64,000 nucleotides of DNA, taken from NCBI GenBank assembly GCA_031553395.1, contig JAVBLR010000006.1:124001-188000 (forward strand), in the 5' to 3' direction. The notes under the pieces were generated by a model. That model was not told the origin of the DNA, made no database searches, and saw only the letters and a program-made list of their open reading frames with translations. Both the position numbers and the translations under genes were made by a program. Source of the stretch: WRGA01 sp031553395 (GTDB lineage Bacteria; Bacteroidota; Bacteroidia; Bacteroidales; WRGA01). Within the stretch, counting starts at the first letter, position 1. Each line of letters begins with the position of its first letter. This document shows positions 1 through 8,473 of the stretch, piece by piece.

Positions 1-607
1 AACCGTTTAATTCGTGAAGTTGAATGTAACCGAACGTTTCTTTTCCGAAATCGACCAATATTCCGTTATTTTTCTTTTCCGTTTTTACGGGCGACATTGG
101 TGTTGTTGCCAGTTTAAATTCGGAAGGAGGCGTATTCGGAGCATTGAAGTTCCACGATCCCGCATTCAAATAAACCGTTCCCGATGAAGTATCCGAAGCC
201 TTTCCCGATTCGTCGATCCATTCTTTGTCTTCGAATGTAACGAACCAAGTATTATCGGAATGAATCGTTTTCCCGCTGACATAAACAGCCGGAACCGAAG
301 CTTGATTATGCACCTTGATATTCAAGGAATGTTTTCCTGCGGGAATTGTCATCTTTTTGAAACTCGGATATATTTTTCCGTCCAATTTCACGTTATATTG
401 TCCCTCTGCATGGATTTCGATTTCTTCCGTTTCCTTCAATTCCAGCTTCGTTGAAAATTCGACAAGCACATAATGGCTGTCCATTTTCCAGAAAGGAGGA
501 AAGAAAGCACCCCTTTCCGTTCTGCGGTTTTGCATCTTGTTTCCCAACCAAATCTCGAAATCGCCCGGATACCAAATCCACGTTGGGGTGTTTATCTTTG
601 AATTCAT
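1..607 (-). CDS. Alpha-L-rhamnosidase-like glycosidase, N-terminal part only (cut by window edge)
   Basis: Reading the minus strand from the ATG at 605-607 gives an open frame that runs off the left edge. About 202 residues are visible, beginning MNSKINTPTWIWYPGDF. The opening (WIWYPGDFEIWLGNKM) and the following beta-sandwich-like stretch resemble the N-terminal domains of Bacteroidetes six-hairpin alpha-L-rhamnosidase-type enzymes (GH78 or relatives). The catalytic (alpha/alpha)6 domain would lie outside the window, so family and activity cannot be confirmed. No signal peptide is visible at this start, so it may act in the cytoplasm on imported oligosaccharides. It is the last visible gene of the minus-strand train and follows the MFS transporter after a hairpin-rich gap. 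Confidence 0.6.
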   Translation of the reverse strand, partial: MNSKINTPTWIWYPGDFEIWLGNKMQNRRTERGAFFPPFWKMDSHYVLVEFSTKLELKETEEIEIHAEGQYNVKLDGKIYPSFKKMTIPAGKHSLNIKVHNQASVPAVYVSGKTIHSDNTWFVTFEDKEWIDESGKASDTSSGTVYLNAGSWNFNAPNTPPSEFKLATTPMSPVKTEKKNNGILVDFGKETFGYIQLHELNG

Positions 608-650
608 CTGTTTAATTTTTTTATGATAATATCGATCCCGTTAAGTCAAG

Positions 651-737
651 TTAAAAGTTAAGAGTTAAGAATTAAGAGTTGAAAAGGTCTCGCCTTCCAA
701 AACTCTTAACTCTTAATTTTTAACTCTTAACTTTTAA
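651..737. repeat. Intergenic long inverted repeat (TTAAGAGTTAA type)
   Basis: Arms at 651-680 and 708-737 are reverse complements in 29 of 30 positions, built from the words TTAAGAGTTAA and TTAAAAGTTAA, with a 27-nt loop. The right arm reaches into the stop codon of the MFS gene (734-736). As RNA it would form a long AT-rich stem between two co-directional genes, possibly ending or stabilising the upstream message. Confidence 0.85.
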
Positions 738-2101
738 ATATCGTCCCCGTATCTTTCTTTTGTTATTTGTTGCAATGTTTTGCCACGGGTTTTGGGTGTC
801 CAGATAGTTCCTATTATTAACGCGACAATGAGCAATCCCATCATAATGTAAGCGGCAGTGTTGAATCCTTCGCCGTTTTCACCGTAAATATGAACGAATA
901 CCAATCCCCATAATGCCGCTACGCCTCTTACGACAAAGAACATGACTCCTTGTGCTGCCGCGCGATATTTGGCCGGGAAAAGTTCCGACGCCCAAAGCGC
1001 ATAAAATGCTTGTACACTTACTCCTGCGTGAATACCCCAAAGAATGGTGAAAGTCCATAAAGCAGAGTAATTTTTTATTCCCACAAAAATGAGGACACAC
1101 CATGCCGCTATTCCTATTGCCGTACCGGCAAAATACAGCCAACGCTGATTTACCTTATCAACCAACATGGCAAAGCCGAAATACGTTACCGCAATAATTA
1201 CGATCCATTGTATGGCAGATACCATATTGGCTTGTCCGTTGGAAAGACCGCCAGCGGTTTCATAAATATGTTGTTGGAAGAAACCCATCACGGAAGCAAC
1301 CATATTCCAAGTGATGTAAATGCCTGCAAGAAAAAGCATTGTGCGAATATTTACCTTGTTGGTAAAGAGTGACCCGAATGATGCGAAAACGCTCGGTTGC
1401 TTCTCTTTGCCTTGTGCTTTTTTAGCTTCTTCCCAATCTTTCGATTCATTGAGTTTTCGTTGCAGTGTCCATGCAATAAACGCTACGATAAACAACGAGC
1501 CGAAAATAAGACGGCTGCTGAATACATTGACCACTTCAACGCTTGCATTGTCACCTAAAAAGAATGCTGCGATTTTTTGCACATAACCGAATAAAACACC
1601 TGCAGAAGCATCTGCTTTACCCGGAGCAAGCAACATTCCCAAAACTAAAATGATAGTCGGGCCGACTCCCCAGGCAAACTGCGAAATACCCATATTTCGT
1701 CCGCGATTACCCACTTCCGAATTTTCGGAGATGTAAGTCCACGAGGCGGGAACACCTGCGCCAACCGAGATACCCGTAATCAGAAATCCGATCAACAACA
1801 TCGGGAAATTAACCGTGAACATGATAATTGCAACCCCCAACATATACACAAGCATGTTGTAGGTGTAAATCGTTTTTCGTCCGTATTTGTCAGCAAGAAA
1901 ACCACCGATAATTGCACCGATGGCCGCGCCGAAACAGTTGGCGCTGATGGCGTTAAGCCAACCGAGATTCCCTTCGGTAAGTCCGAGGTAATTTTGCCAA
2001 AGAGTCAATCCGCTTGCGCCGGCCACAATCGCGCCCGCATCAAGATAATTCGTAAGCGATACGGCTATCGTACTTTTTAAACTTCCTTTTTTCTGTTCCA
2101 T
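734..2101 (-). CDS. MFS sugar-porter-type transporter
   Basis: This 455-residue polytopic inner-membrane protein has about twelve hydrophobic segments. The loop motif DKYGRK after TM2 and the C-terminal PKTRGKTLQQI match signatures of the MFS sugar porter family (compare PETKGKTLEEI). It would import a monosaccharide by proton symport, or move a small product. It sits downstream of GH141 and the corrinoid methyltransferase genes, so a released, perhaps methylated, sugar is a plausible cargo; that is inference from position. Its stop codon lies inside the inverted repeat at 651-737. Substrate cannot be read from the sequence. Confidence 0.85.
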   Translation of the reverse strand: MEQKKGSLKSTIAVSLTNYLDAGAIVAGASGLTLWQNYLGLTEGNLGWLNAISANCFGAAIGAIIGGFLADKYGRKTIYTYNMLVYMLGVAIIMFTVNFPMLLIGFLITGISVGAGVPASWTYISENSEVGNRGRNMGISQFAWGVGPTIILVLGMLLAPGKADASAGVLFGYVQKIAAFFLGDNASVEVVNVFSSRLIFGSLFIVAFIAWTLQRKLNESKDWEEAKKAQGKEKQPSVFASFGSLFTNKVNIRTMLFLAGIYITWNMVASVMGFFQQHIYETAGGLSNGQANMVSAIQWIVIIAVTYFGFAMLVDKVNQRWLYFAGTAIGIAAWCVLIFVGIKNYSALWTFTILWGIHAGVSVQAFYALWASELFPAKYRAAAQGVMFFVVRGVAALWGLVFVHIYGENGEGFNTAAYIMMGLLIVALIIGTIWTPKTRGKTLQQITKERYGDDI

Positions 2102-2113
2102 GTGTTTTTTATT

Positions 2114-2201
2114 AGTTAAGAGTTAAGAATTAAGAGTTAAGAGTTTCGGGGGAGGCGCAATTTGGCACCAACTCTTAACTCTTAACTCTTAACTCTTAAC
2201 T
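2114..2201. repeat. Intergenic long inverted repeat (TTAAGAGTTAA type)
   Basis: Arms at 2114-2145 and 2170-2201 are reverse complements in 31 of 32 positions and consist of tandem AGTTAAG words. The loop is GC-richer. The right arm covers the last codons and the stop of the GH141-like gene, giving it the C-terminal residues LRVKS. Confidence 0.85.
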
Positions 2202-3993
2202 TGTTTTTATATTCGTGTTGTAGTCCTGCTTTTTGCCTGATACTGTCATTCACCATCGGTCCGTTGTTTATCCATTCATTTCCGGGGCCATTTGCATTTT
2301 GCAAAAACTTTTCCTTCGGACACCAATTGTCTTTTACGGTAAAGAAAGAACTTCCTTCATCCGTGTACAAATAGAACCAATGATGCGGATCATGTACATA
2401 CGAAGGCGAATAAATATCGTCGACCGCATTTTCCGTAATGTAAGATTTGGATTGAACGGATAATGTGTAAATTCCCGCTACATCGTACATGTGTTTTCCG
2501 TATCGGTGAATGTAATTGGCATGAATACGATTGTTGCGCATGCAATTCACGGTTTTTGTCCAACCCCATCCGAGGCTGATGCCCGAGTACGAAACTTCGC
2601 TGATCTCGTTGTGTTCGATATTGATGTCGCGAACAAATCCGGCACAGATTCCCACGCAACCCCAATCCTCATTGGTAACGTCGGTGATGTAATTATTGAT
2701 GATTTGTAGGTAAGCGCAAATCTCTCTTTCGTCACTCGGATCATACGGCAAATGTGTTTCCAATCCGATGTCGGAAAATTTACCGATTTGCAATCCGTTT
2801 CCGGCAATGTCTTTGAATACGCAGCCTTCCACTACATCGTATTTTGTTCCGTAAATAAAGTCTAATCCGCAAGAACCTAAATGTTCGAAATTACAGAACT
2901 CGAATAGGGTATTTTGCGCGGCTTGAACGGATACTGCTGCCGGCGGACGACCGATCCAACCTTGATTGTCGATTCCTTTGTTCAAATTTCCGGGAGCTCC
3001 GGGCGGACGCAATTTATAAGCATCCAACATATACATACCGGCTTGCAACGGTACATGTCCTTTTTCCGAAGGACGAGTCCAAGTTGTATAATTAAACGAT
3101 ATTCCTTTGATTTGAATATGTTTAACCGGACGATCGAGCGTTCCTTCGATATGAATCAATGTCTCCAAAACGGGAACAACAGCTTCGGCCGTATTCATGT
3201 TTTCGCCGTTACGAGGTATGTAATAAAGTTTTCTTGTTTCTTCACGATAAAACCATTCGCCCGGTTCATCCAAAAGTTCCAACGCGTTGGCCAGGTAAAA
3301 TGCCGAATTCAACCCTTCTTTTATCATCGGTTGAGGCCACGGACGTTCGAATTGAATGCGAGCTTCCGGATTGTGGAATTGAATTCCCGCGGAATCTCCT
3401 TGTATTTTAATTGACTTGATTCTCAAATTGGAAATTGCCCACATTTGATGAAGTACCATTTCCGCATTTTCCGCATTCATGATCTTCTTTACGGATGATG
3501 CGGGAACCCAAAGTATTTGGTTTTGCTTATCGTTGCTGCGGATGCGAGCCATTTGTTCGAAATCGGAAATATCTCGTGCTCGAACGGCCTTTTCTCCATT
3601 GATCCACAACTGACGGAAATTAAGAATGTTTCCGTTGAAACGGGGAACTTCCGCTGTCCAATAGTTCCCTTCTTTCTTCCATCCCGATATTTTCATTCCT
3701 CCACTCAATACGGGATGAGCGCCTTGTGCGGCTTCTATGATTGTCGGACTCGTTTCCGTACCCGAGTCTTCGGGACGAATAAACACCGGTTCATACAGGG
3801 AGTAAGTTCCGTTGTTTATGATAATTCGTACCGGTTCGCCGGAAGCAACTTTGCCCGTCCGACGCAATTCTCGAGCCTCCCGTAACGCTTCATGCAATGT
3901 TTTTCCTCCGGGAGAAACGTAGATATCCGCCGAAAAACAAGTGATTGACAAGAGAACGAGCAGTGTCGTCAGTCCGAGTTTTAATTTATCCAT
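2182..3993 (-). CDS. GH141-like secreted beta-helix glycosidase
   Basis: The 603-residue protein has a signal peptide ending near CFSA and then a start typical of GH141 and related right-handed beta-helix proteins: DIYVSPGG, AL.EAR..R, IIINNGTY, EDSGTETSPTIIEA and VLSGGMKISGW. Many Asn/His-rich turns (GNGLQIG, YSGISLGWGW, YDVAGIYTL) fit the helix rungs. GH141 includes an alpha-L-fucosidase that acts on RG-II and xylanases. The ATG overlaps the stop of the upstream activation-domain gene (ATGGATAA, 3986-3993), so the two are probably translationally coupled. This ties a glycosidase directly to the corrinoid methyltransferase genes. The C-terminal LRVKS is encoded by the flanking repeat. Confidence 0.75.
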   Translation of the reverse strand: MDKLKLGLTTLLVLLSITCFSADIYVSPGGKTLHEALREARELRRTGKVASGEPVRIIINNGTYSLYEPVFIRPEDSGTETSPTIIEAAQGAHPVLSGGMKISGWKKEGNYWTAEVPRFNGNILNFRQLWINGEKAVRARDISDFEQMARIRSNDKQNQILWVPASSVKKIMNAENAEMVLHQMWAISNLRIKSIKIQGDSAGIQFHNPEARIQFERPWPQPMIKEGLNSAFYLANALELLDEPGEWFYREETRKLYYIPRNGENMNTAEAVVPVLETLIHIEGTLDRPVKHIQIKGISFNYTTWTRPSEKGHVPLQAGMYMLDAYKLRPPGAPGNLNKGIDNQGWIGRPPAAVSVQAAQNTLFEFCNFEHLGSCGLDFIYGTKYDVVEGCVFKDIAGNGLQIGKFSDIGLETHLPYDPSDEREICAYLQIINNYITDVTNEDWGCVGICAGFVRDINIEHNEISEVSYSGISLGWGWTKTVNCMRNNRIHANYIHRYGKHMYDVAGIYTLSVQSKSYITENAVDDIYSPSYVHDPHHWFYLYTDEGSSFFTVKDNWCPKEKFLQNANGPGNEWINNGPMVNDSIRQKAGLQHEYKNKLRVKS

Positions 3994-4705
3994 AAGTTAA
4001 TGATTTATTCTTTGTTATATTTCTGTAAATGCAGGACGCGTTGTTGCAAGTCTTGCATCCGTATGCCTTTTTTGTGACTTCTTTGCCGATTCCGATGATA
4101 CCGCTGACGGATTTGATCGGCTGCATCAGGCAAGATTCGCTTAACGAAATATTGACGGGGTTCGGACCGATAAGCTCGAACAACATTTTCTGATCGGATA
4201 ACGGCCAGTTGCAATATCCCGGACTGTAACGGTTGCCTATGCCGAGTCCTTTGCCGAACATTGTTTTTTCGAGGCTTTCCTGAATGCGATCCATGGCTTT
4301 TTCCACGACTAAAGACCCGATTGCATCGATAATGTATGCTTCCATGATGTCACCTTTTCGGTTCAGTTCGGCAGTGAGAGTCGTAAATGATTCACCCGCC
4401 GTACAGAGAAATAATGCCAATCGTTCGGCTTTTTTCATGTATCCCGAAACTTGTACTCCCGTATGCAATACGGAATTTCCGACCCGAATCATGCCTTCTT
4501 TGACGACCAATGACGATACCTCGACGATTTTGTATCCGCCCGTGATCTCGCGAGATTCGCGAAATGTCGGAAGAATTTCCCGGACAAATAATTTGGACGG
4601 ATGTTCGTCGCTTTCGTCCGTTAATCGCAGGTATTCGAAAATTTCCTCCGGATCGGGGCAAACTTCGTCAAATGAAAATCGATATGTTATGAAAAATTTC
4701 GGCAT
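3986..4705 (-). CDS. Methionine-synthase activation-domain protein (corrinoid reactivation)
   Basis: The 239-residue cytoplasmic protein resembles the stand-alone form of the AdoMet-binding reactivation domain of cobalamin-dependent methionine synthase (Met_synt_B12 family). The key motif is RYSPGYCNWPL (159-169), matching the RxxPGYxxxP element that binds S-adenosylmethionine. A C-terminal Cys cluster (Cys217, Cys220, Cys225; CKTCNNASC) is typical of stand-alone versions in corrinoid methyltransferase operons. Its expected job is to restore inactive cob(II)alamin on the neighbouring corrinoid protein to methylcobalamin using AdoMet and an electron donor. It overlaps the GH141-like gene by 8 bp and follows the URO-D gene after a solitary REP-like hairpin. 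Confidence 0.85.
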   Translation of the reverse strand: MPKFFITYRFSFDEVCPDPEEIFEYLRLTDESDEHPSKLFVREILPTFRESREITGGYKIVEVSSLVVKEGMIRVGNSVLHTGVQVSGYMKKAERLALFLCTAGESFTTLTAELNRKGDIMEAYIIDAIGSLVVEKAMDRIQESLEKTMFGKGLGIGNRYSPGYCNWPLSDQKMLFELIGPNPVNISLSESCLMQPIKSVSGIIGIGKEVTKKAYGCKTCNNASCIYRNITKNKSLTYG

Positions 4706-4750
4706 CGAATCATTCTCATTAAAGTAATAAAAACTAATTAGTGTGGCATT

Positions 4751-4777
4751 ACGTTTCGGGCTGAAAGCCCGAAACGT
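4751..4777. repeat. Solitary REP-like hairpin
   Basis: A perfect 12-bp stem with a GAA loop. The core GGCTGAAAGCC is shared with the hairpin array around the transposase gene at 25569-26021, so it may be a scattered copy of that REP family. A decayed relative lies at 28757-28788. It sits between two genes of the corrinoid block. Confidence 0.8.
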
Positions 4778-4802
4778 AGAATTAATGTAAAATTAATAGA
4801 TT

Positions 4803-5807
4803 TTAACTATTGTATTGCGTGGCATTAAACTCCGCCAACGCATCAAAAAATGCCGAGACATTTTCTTTCGGTGTATGCGGAGGAATATCGCAACCCGAGG
4901 AAAGAACAAAGTTCTTGTATGTTGCGGTTTCTTCCAATAATTTACGAGTCGCACTTTGCATTCCGACAGCCGTTCCTTGTTTGAAAATACCGACGGGATC
5001 TAGATTTCCGAGAGCGATAATGTCGGAAGGGCATTCGCGAAGCGCATCAAGCATATTGATCTTATTTCCGAAATGTAACGCTTCGGCTCCGCTTGCAACC
5101 ATCGCAGGCGTACATTGTCCCGTATTTCCGCAGTTGTGCAGAATAACGGTAAAGTTTTCGTCTTGAACGGCTTCAATAATTTTTTTTACGTATTCTGTTG
5201 AATGAACCATGCAATCGTCGTTCGACAATAATCCCGCAGCCGGCTCGGCGATGATGACACCTGCCGTTCCCGTACTTTTCAATGCTTTACAGTAATTGAT
5301 AAGGAATTGCGTACATTTTTCCAGCAATTGAGATATAACATCCGGTTCGATATAGATGGCAACCATGATCTCGGTCATGTCGTATAAGCGTCCCGCCAAC
5401 GAAAACGGACCGATACATCCCGAAAGAACGGGTACGGTTTTAATATTCTCGGCAGCCAGTTTATTGGCTAAAAGATATTGAGGAATACGTCCTTGTGTGA
5501 GGTCGGGAACTTGCAATGCTTCAACCGAAGCGGCATCGGCCAATAAACGACCGATTACCGTCGGAACTTCATCCTCGGGCATATTGACTTGTGCGCCGAA
5601 TGCTTCCGCTTCGACAGTTAAATCCATAATTGCCGTACAAGCCGCGATATTATACTTTTCGGACAAATACTTCAATGCTTCGTAATGAACATTGCCATTT
5701 GTTACCGCTTGTTTAATTGTTTTACCGATAGCCTCAATCCCGGGATTCGTCATGACCGGTATTGCATATCGCTTTTTATTATCGAATATTTTTTCTTTCC
5801 AATTCAT
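4803..5807 (-). CDS. URO-D-family corrinoid methyltransferase (MtaA/MtbA-like)
   Basis: The 334-residue soluble protein belongs to the uroporphyrinogen decarboxylase-like methyltransferase family. The zinc site is visible as His-x-Cys in ILHNCGNTG (near residue 222) and a distal Cys in SSGCDIPPHTP (near 305), the pattern of MtaA/MtbA-type enzymes that move methyl groups to or from a corrinoid protein. LSGCIGPFSLAG and GNLDPVG are also family-like. It is encoded immediately before the activation-domain gene and after the corrinoid protein. It lacks features expected of a haem-pathway HemE, and the context argues for methyl transfer. Whether it faces the methyl donor or an acceptor cannot be told from sequence. 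Confidence 0.85.
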   Translation of the reverse strand: MNWKEKIFDNKKRYAIPVMTNPGIEAIGKTIKQAVTNGNVHYEALKYLSEKYNIAACTAIMDLTVEAEAFGAQVNMPEDEVPTVIGRLLADAASVEALQVPDLTQGRIPQYLLANKLAAENIKTVPVLSGCIGPFSLAGRLYDMTEIMVAIYIEPDVISQLLEKCTQFLINYCKALKSTGTAGVIIAEPAAGLLSNDDCMVHSTEYVKKIIEAVQDENFTVILHNCGNTGQCTPAMVASGAEALHFGNKINMLDALRECPSDIIALGNLDPVGIFKQGTAVGMQSATRKLLEETATYKNFVLSSGCDIPPHTPKENVSAFFDALAEFNATQYNS

Positions 5808-5820
5808 GTCAAATATTTTT

Positions 5821-5890
5821 AGAAGTAGTAAGAGGTCGTTAATAGTCTGAATTAACTACTTCTAACTACTCTTACTACTGTTAACTACAT
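5821..5890. repeat. Intergenic inverted repeat (AGTAGTAAGAG type)
   Basis: AGTAGTAAGAG near 5824 pairs with CTCTTACTACT near 5869, with further pairing of GTTAATAG and TTAACTACT words inside. It separates the corrinoid-protein and URO-D genes. A close relative lies at 47888-47985. Confidence 0.65.
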
Positions 5891-5894
5891 TTTT

Positions 5895-6566
5895 TTATGA
5901 TGCTATCAATGAATCCAACCATTTAACGCCTTCTTGCGGATCTCTTCCGTATGCGTCGGCACCGATGGATTTTGCAAATTCAGCCGACAGAGGTGCACCT
6001 CCTACCATAATTTTGGTGTTCGGAGATATATCTTTTATGGCTTGAATGATCGGTTGCATATTTGTCATGGTTGTTGTTAACAAAGCCGACATGCCGACTA
6101 CCGCGTCGGGGTGCTGTTGAAGGGCTTCAAGGAATTTTTCCGCTTTTACGTCGATTCCGAGATCGATCACTTCCCATCCCGATCCTTCGATCATCATTCC
6201 GACCAAGTTTTTGCCGATGTCGTGCAAATCGCCGAAAACGGTTCCCAAAATGAATGTACCTTTTCGTTTAACTTCTCCGGATTGGAAAAAAGGTTTCAAA
6301 TGAGTTGTGGAAGCATTCATCGCTTTGGCCGACAACAACATTTGCGGAACGAATATTTTGTTTTCCGTAAATTTTTGTCCTACTTTCTCCATTGCCGGAA
6401 TAAGAGCCAAATCCATGATGTCGGAAGGAGCAATTCCTTTCTCCAACGCTTCCAATGTATATTCGCTTGCTCCCGGTTGTCCTTTCATTTGAGGGGGATA
6501 AGGCGAATTAATGTCTATTTTTCCGAACTCTACACATTCGGACAGTTTTTCCAATATTGCATCCAT
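5895..6566 (-). CDS. Methyltransferase cognate corrinoid protein
   Basis: The 223-residue protein has the two-part architecture of MtaC/MtbC-type corrinoid proteins: an N-terminal helical cap (about 1-100; MDLALIPAMEKVG, KIFVPQMLLSAKAM) and a Rossmann-like B12-binding domain (about 103-220). The cobalt-ligand motif DxHxxG is present as DLHDIG (113-118; His115 is the expected lower ligand), followed by GMSALLTTTM and VGGAPLSAEFA. It should carry the methyl group on cobalt between the neighbouring methyltransferases. It corresponds to the cobalamin domain of MetH as a separate polypeptide. Flanked by long inverted repeats on both sides, it lies between the homocysteine methyltransferase and URO-D genes. 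Confidence 0.92.
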   Translation of the reverse strand: MDAILEKLSECVEFGKIDINSPYPPQMKGQPGASEYTLEALEKGIAPSDIMDLALIPAMEKVGQKFTENKIFVPQMLLSAKAMNASTTHLKPFFQSGEVKRKGTFILGTVFGDLHDIGKNLVGMMIEGSGWEVIDLGIDVKAEKFLEALQQHPDAVVGMSALLTTTMTNMQPIIQAIKDISPNTKIMVGGAPLSAEFAKSIGADAYGRDPQEGVKWLDSLIAS

Positions 6567-6604
6567 TTTTATAATCGTTTTAAATTAATATTTTATATTT
6601 TATT

Positions 6605-6760
6605 CGCACACGGAATACACGGAGAACACGGAATCTCACGGTAATTTGCTTACGCAAATTATTATTTTGAGATTGTGTTTATATAAATAATCTAAACATT
6701 CCAAACGGAGTCAAAAAATCTTACCGTGAGATTCCGTGTTCTCCGTGTATTCCGTGTGCG
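6605..6760. repeat. Long inverted repeat with perfect 40-bp arms
   Basis: Arms 6605-6644 and 6721-6760 are exact reverse complements over 40 bp, made of repeated ACACGGA words. The 76-nt loop contains a second hairpin (ATTTGC TTAC GCAAAT) and the word GGAGTCAAAA, which recurs in other repeats of this window. It fills most of the gap between the homocysteine methyltransferase and corrinoid genes. A diverged relative is at 14245-14482. Confidence 0.95.
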
Positions 6761-6766
6761 ATCTTT

Positions 6767-7657
6767 TTATTTTAATTTCAGTACTTCATTCTTTATAGCC
6801 GAAATGTGTTGCGGGGTTGTTCCGCAGCATCCGCCAAGAATAGAGGCTCCCGCTTCAATGATTGATTGTACTTGTTCGGCCATTTGTTCGGGTGTTTCCG
6901 GGAAAACGGTAACGCCGTTCTCTACTTTGGGCAACCCTGCATTTGCATGAACAAGGATCGGTACATTCGGAGTCGCTTTTTTCATTTCCGCGACAATCTC
7001 CGCCATATTCTTTAATCCGTTTCCGCAATTGGTTCCGATGATATCGGCTCCCGCTTGAACGCATGCCGTTGCTGCTTCAGTCGGAGATACACCCATCATC
7101 GTGCGATATTCGCCTCCTCCGATGGCATCAAAAGTGAAAGTCGTGATCACTTCCAATTTCGTGTTTTCTTTGGCAGCTTTGATGGCGGCTACAGCTTCGT
7201 CGATGTCACTCATTGTTTCGATGCAAACGGCATCGGCTCCGCCTTTTTCCAACGCGATGCATTGCTCTTTGAAAGCATTGTACAAATCTTCTTCGGTAAC
7301 ATCACCCATCACCAGCATTTTACCTGTCGGACCGACTGACGCGATCACCATTTTGTCGTCACCGGCAACCGATCTTGATATGCGGGCGGCAGCTTCATTG
7401 ATTTCGCCAACCCTGTCGGAAAGACCGAAATATTCCAATTTAAACGATGTTCCTCCGAAACTGTTTGTTTCGATCATATCAGAACCCGCGTCGATATAAC
7501 TCTGCGCGATTTCTTTTACGACTTCGGGGCGATCGATACACCACAATTCGGGACATTCGCCTGCGGTCAATCCGCGTTGTTGCAAGAATGTACCCCATGC
7601 GCCGTCGGAAATCAGAATGTTTCCGTTTTTCAAAGAATCTTTTATTGACGTTCTCAT
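6767..7657 (-). CDS. Homocysteine S-methyltransferase (MetH N-terminal-domain type)
   Basis: The 296-residue TIM-barrel protein matches the S-methyltrans family (MetH domain 1, BHMT). The start ISDGAWGTFLQQRG, the segment ETNSFGG and the zinc-binding cysteines GTNC (Cys211) and GGCCGTTP (Cys277, Cys278) are all present. It should bind homocysteine and accept a methyl group, most likely from the corrinoid protein encoded next, giving methionine. It stands alone, with no fused cobalamin or pterin domain. The start ATG at 7655-7657 keeps the whole barrel. Upstream lies a REP-transposase unit that separates it from the SSS transporter gene of the same train. Confidence 0.9.
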   Translation of the reverse strand: MRTSIKDSLKNGNILISDGAWGTFLQQRGLTAGECPELWCIDRPEVVKEIAQSYIDAGSDMIETNSFGGTSFKLEYFGLSDRVGEINEAAARISRSVAGDDKMVIASVGPTGKMLVMGDVTEEDLYNAFKEQCIALEKGGADAVCIETMSDIDEAVAAIKAAKENTKLEVITTFTFDAIGGGEYRTMMGVSPTEAATACVQAGADIIGTNCGNGLKNMAEIVAEMKKATPNVPILVHANAGLPKVENGVTVFPETPEQMAEQVQSIIEAGASILGGCCGTTPQHISAIKNEVLKLK

Positions 7658-7700
7658 ATAAAATTAATTATCAGCGTTTTTTTTACTACTGCTCGAAACT

Positions 7701-7786
7701 GTCCCGAAGGGACTGAATGTGAATAACCGCGGGTAAAACCCGCGGAGAAAGGACCCGAATCACTACGTCCGCGAAGCGGGCGAATA
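7701..7786. repeat. Left REP hairpin array of transposase unit 1
   Basis: Three GC-rich hairpins: 7701-7713 (GTCCC GAA GGGAC), 7727-7745 (CCGCGGGT AAA ACCCGCGG) and 7766-7786 (core CCGC GAA GCGG). Positions 7701-7745 are an exact 45-bp reverse complement of 8296-8340 on the other side of the transposase gene. The inner hairpin differs from its partner (8254-8274) at two positions that keep pairing. Confidence 0.93.
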
Positions 7787-8233
7787 TTAGGGAAAATATC
7801 GGTCATCAATATCAACCCCATGTTCTTTCAATAATTTGCGGAATTCATCCGTAAAAGAGAATGTTTTATGATGCTCTCTTTGATTTTTTATGTATTCAAT
7901 AATTATATCTTTATCTCGCCATGCATAAGTTAATGCGGCATAGCCGTCTGCCCATCCTTTGAAATCGGAAAAACCGGGATTCGCTTTTAACCATTGCGAT
8001 GATGCCGTTTTTATGTCGCGTATAAAATCCGCCAATGAAATACCGGGATGTAAATCGGTGAATATGTGAATATGCTCCTCCATTCCATTGATGCGATATA
8101 ATATGCAATTCTTATTTTTTATGACACCCCAAATATACTTGTACAGTTCGTCGCATTGTTCAATCGGCAGTGATTTGGCACTGTCTTTGGTCCGAAATAC
8201 AATATGATACAAAATTTGACGAAAACTTGACAT
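7787..8233 (-). mobile_element. tnpA: REP-associated IS200-like transposase (RAYT), unit 1
   Basis: The 148-residue protein is a Y1 (HUH) transposase of the IS200/IS605 TnpA type. The metal-binding HxH is EEHIHIF (near residues 52-58), and the C-terminal helix with the catalytic tyrosine reads EYIKNQREHH. Small size, lack of a TnpB partner and a flank of mirrored GC-rich hairpins mark it as a REP-associated tyrosine transposase, which handles REP palindromes as single-stranded DNA. The reading frame looks intact. It lies between the SSS transporter and homocysteine methyltransferase genes, in the same orientation. Only about 30% of the residues seem shared with the second copy at 25569, judged by eye. 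Confidence 0.88.
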
Positions 8234-8253
8234 TTGTTATTCTGTTTGTTTAT

Positions 8254-8340
8254 TATTCGCCCCCTTCGGGGACGTTTCTCATGTGCTTTCTTTTTCCGCG
8301 GGTTTTACCCGCGGTTATTCACATTCAGTCCCTTCGGGAC
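8254..8340. repeat. Right REP hairpin array of transposase unit 1
   Basis: Mirror image of the left array: inner hairpin 8254-8274 (core CCCC TTC GGGG), then 8296-8314 and 8328-8340. The outer 45 bp are an exact reverse complement of 7701-7745. The inner hairpin shows a compensatory C-G/G-C swap relative to its left partner. Confidence 0.93.
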
Positions 8341-8473
8341 AGTGTCGGGTATTTTAAAATATTGAACGGTAAATTCCTATTGTTATAAAAAGCCTAATAA
8401 ATAATTACACTTAAAGGTTGATTAATTTATTGTTTTACAGTAAATTGAAATCTTGATTCTATAATCTGTATAA

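Noticed and set aside
2914..3414. 166-residue open frame on the plus strand
   Set aside because: Antisense to the GH141-like gene and without recognisable features.
5821..5890. CRISPR-like repeats
   Set aside because: The intergenic repeats are inverted pairs or tandem words without regular unique spacers, and no cas genes are present.
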